DNA of 8,143 bases from Paracoccaceae bacterium (GTDB lineage Bacteria; Pseudomonadota; Alphaproteobacteria; Rhodobacterales; Rhodobacteraceae), in the NCBI GenBank assembly GCA_009920815.1, contig RFZH01000103.1, positions 1 through 8,143 of the forward strand, written 5' to 3'. The position numbers and the translations under genes were made by a program. A model generated the notes under the pieces. The model was given only the letters and a program-made list of their open reading frames with translations, made no database searches and was not told where the DNA came from. This document shows positions 6,903 through 8,143 of the stretch, piece by piece. Position 1 is the first letter of the stretch. Every line of letters starts with the position of its first letter.

Positions 6903-8143
6903 ATGCGAATTTTATTAATCCACCAAAACTTTCCAGGCCAATATAAACATCTTGGCCCTGCACTGGCCGCCCGTGGGGATCAAGTGGTCGCCCTAACTCC
7001 AAAGGTAACAAAGCCAGCACGCTGGAAAGGGGTTGATGTTCTGCCTTACAAGATCAGTCGTGGAAACGGAAAGGCAGGCCATCCTTGGCTATTAGATCTT
7101 GAAACGAAAGTTATTCGCGGAGAAGCATGCTATGATGCCGCAATAGAATTGCGCGATCGAGGATTTAATCCCGACGTTATTCTTGCGCATCATGGATGGG
7201 GTGAAAGTATGTTTTTGAAAGATGTTTGGCCGCATGCGCGCATTGGTTTATATTGCGAATTATATCATCGGGCATCATATCCGCACACCGGATTTGATCC
7301 AGAATTTGACCAAACTGCCAGAGATAAAGACACACTGCGTTTGCGTTTGCGCAATTTGAATAATGCCTTGCATTTTGATATCGCCGAAGTTGGGCTCAGC
7401 CCAACCCATTTCCAAGCGGACACATTTCCAGATATCTTTCGTGATAAAATTACGGTGCTGCATTACGGAATTGACACGGATTTGGTTTGCCCAAATGAAA
7501 ATGCAGTTTTAAAAATCAATGACTCGCTTTCGATGTCGCGCCAGGACGAGGTCATTACATTCATCAATCGAAATTTAGAACCCTACCGCGGATATCATAT
7601 CTTTATGCGTGCGCTTCCGCGACTATTGCGTGTGCGGCCAAAGGCACAAGTCGTATTAATGGGGGGTGACGACGTAAGCTATGGGGCGCGACCGCCAGAG
7701 GGGAAAACCTGGAAACAGATTTTCATCGACGAGGTGCGCGACCCGATTCCGGATATGGATTGCGCCCGTGTTCATTTTTTAGGCCGTGTCCCCTATGATG
7801 TCTTTTTGTCGACGATCCAAGTATGCCGTGTGCATGTCTATTTAACATACCCATTTGTCCTAAGCTGGAGCTTGCTTGAATCCATGAGCGCGGGCGCAGC
7901 CATTGTTGCGGGCGATACCGCCCCTGTCCGCGAAGTGATTGAAGATGGAAAAACAGGTCTGTTAACAGTTTTCTTTGACAAGGATACATTGGTTGATCGG
8001 GTTGTGCGCCTTCTTGACGATCCATCTCTGCGTGAACAGTTGGGGCAAGCCGCGCGTGCGCATGTGATCTCGCAATATGATCTGAAAACGATTTGTCTTC
8101 CAAAACATTTGTCTTGGGTGAATGACCTTGCAGCGATGCCTTT
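6903..8143 (+). CDS. GT4-family (GT-B fold) glycosyltransferase, 3' end outside the window
   Basis: An open frame from ATG 6903 runs to the right edge without a stop (413 codons visible). The start, MRILLIHQNFPGQYKHLGPALAARG, carries the Gly-rich loop of the acceptor-side Rossmann domain, with HHGWGE at 96-101, typical of the family 4 N-terminal domain. The C-terminal donor-binding domain has FINRNLEPYRG near 220-230, VVLMGGDD, VHFLGRVPYD, then YPFVLSWSLLESMSAG and APVREVIEDGKTG. In the usual EX7E motif the second Glu is E326, but the first position is Phe318; as I recall, YPFVLSWSLLE is normal for this subfamily. It probably transfers a sugar from a nucleotide-sugar to a polysaccharide or lipid intermediate in the cytoplasm; sugar and acceptor cannot be told. 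The length suggests the gene is nearly complete. No clear Shine-Dalgarno precedes the ATG, yet the N-terminus is canonical. Confidence 0.9.
   Translation, partial: MRILLIHQNFPGQYKHLGPALAARGDQVVALTPKVTKPARWKGVDVLPYKISRGNGKAGHPWLLDLETKVIRGEACYDAAIELRDRGFNPDVILAHHGWGESMFLKDVWPHARIGLYCELYHRASYPHTGFDPEFDQTARDKDTLRLRLRNLNNALHFDIAEVGLSPTHFQADTFPDIFRDKITVLHYGIDTDLVCPNENAVLKINDSLSMSRQDEVITFINRNLEPYRGYHIFMRALPRLLRVRPKAQVVLMGGDDVSYGARPPEGKTWKQIFIDEVRDPIPDMDCARVHFLGRVPYDVFLSTIQVCRVHVYLTYPFVLSWSLLESMSAGAAIVAGDTAPVREVIEDGKTGLLTVFFDKDTLVDRVVRLLDDPSLREQLGQAARAHVISQYDLKTICLPKHLSWVNDLAAMP

Overview
The window looks like chromosomal DNA of an alphaproteobacterium, most likely a marine Rhodobacterales (Roseobacter-type) of moderate GC. 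The grounds are the protein signatures: an ATP synthase operon ending atpG-atpD-atpC, a holA with the divergent N-terminus and RPPVFGPRRD motif I associate with that order, a LeuRS with a Cys-rich zinc insert, and pilin-like proteins with a GAxxVDW processing site. Species cannot be named from sequence alone.

Layout. Positions 1-1948 (+) hold the 3' end of the F1Fo ATP synthase operon: the last codons of atpG (gamma), complete atpD (beta) and complete atpC (epsilon), tightly spaced with good ribosome binding sites. A strong hairpin flanked by A and T tracts (1962-2000) closes the operon and can also stop transcription arriving from the other side. Positions 2039-5716 (-) hold leuS (leucyl-tRNA synthetase) followed by holA (DNA polymerase III delta). 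In related genomes an LPS-assembly lipoprotein gene (lptE) usually lies between them; here there are only 93 bases, with a small inverted repeat.

Positions 5717-5993 are the divergent intergenic region. From 5994 (+) come two tandem paralogous small genes, about 128 and 129 codons. Each encodes a short basic leader, a G|A-I-(T/S)-V-D-W type IVb (Flp-like) prepilin cleavage site, one hydrophobic helix and a shared C-terminal module with two conserved cysteines. I do not recognise that module. No Tad/Cpa assembly genes are in view. From 6903 a GT4-type glycosyltransferase runs off the right edge; 413 codons are visible.

How the genes fit together: the left two thirds is housekeeping (energy, translation, replication). 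The right third is accessory and envelope-related. The pilin-like pair is the least explained part and the best candidate for something undescribed. Any functional link between it and the glycosyltransferase is inference from proximity only.
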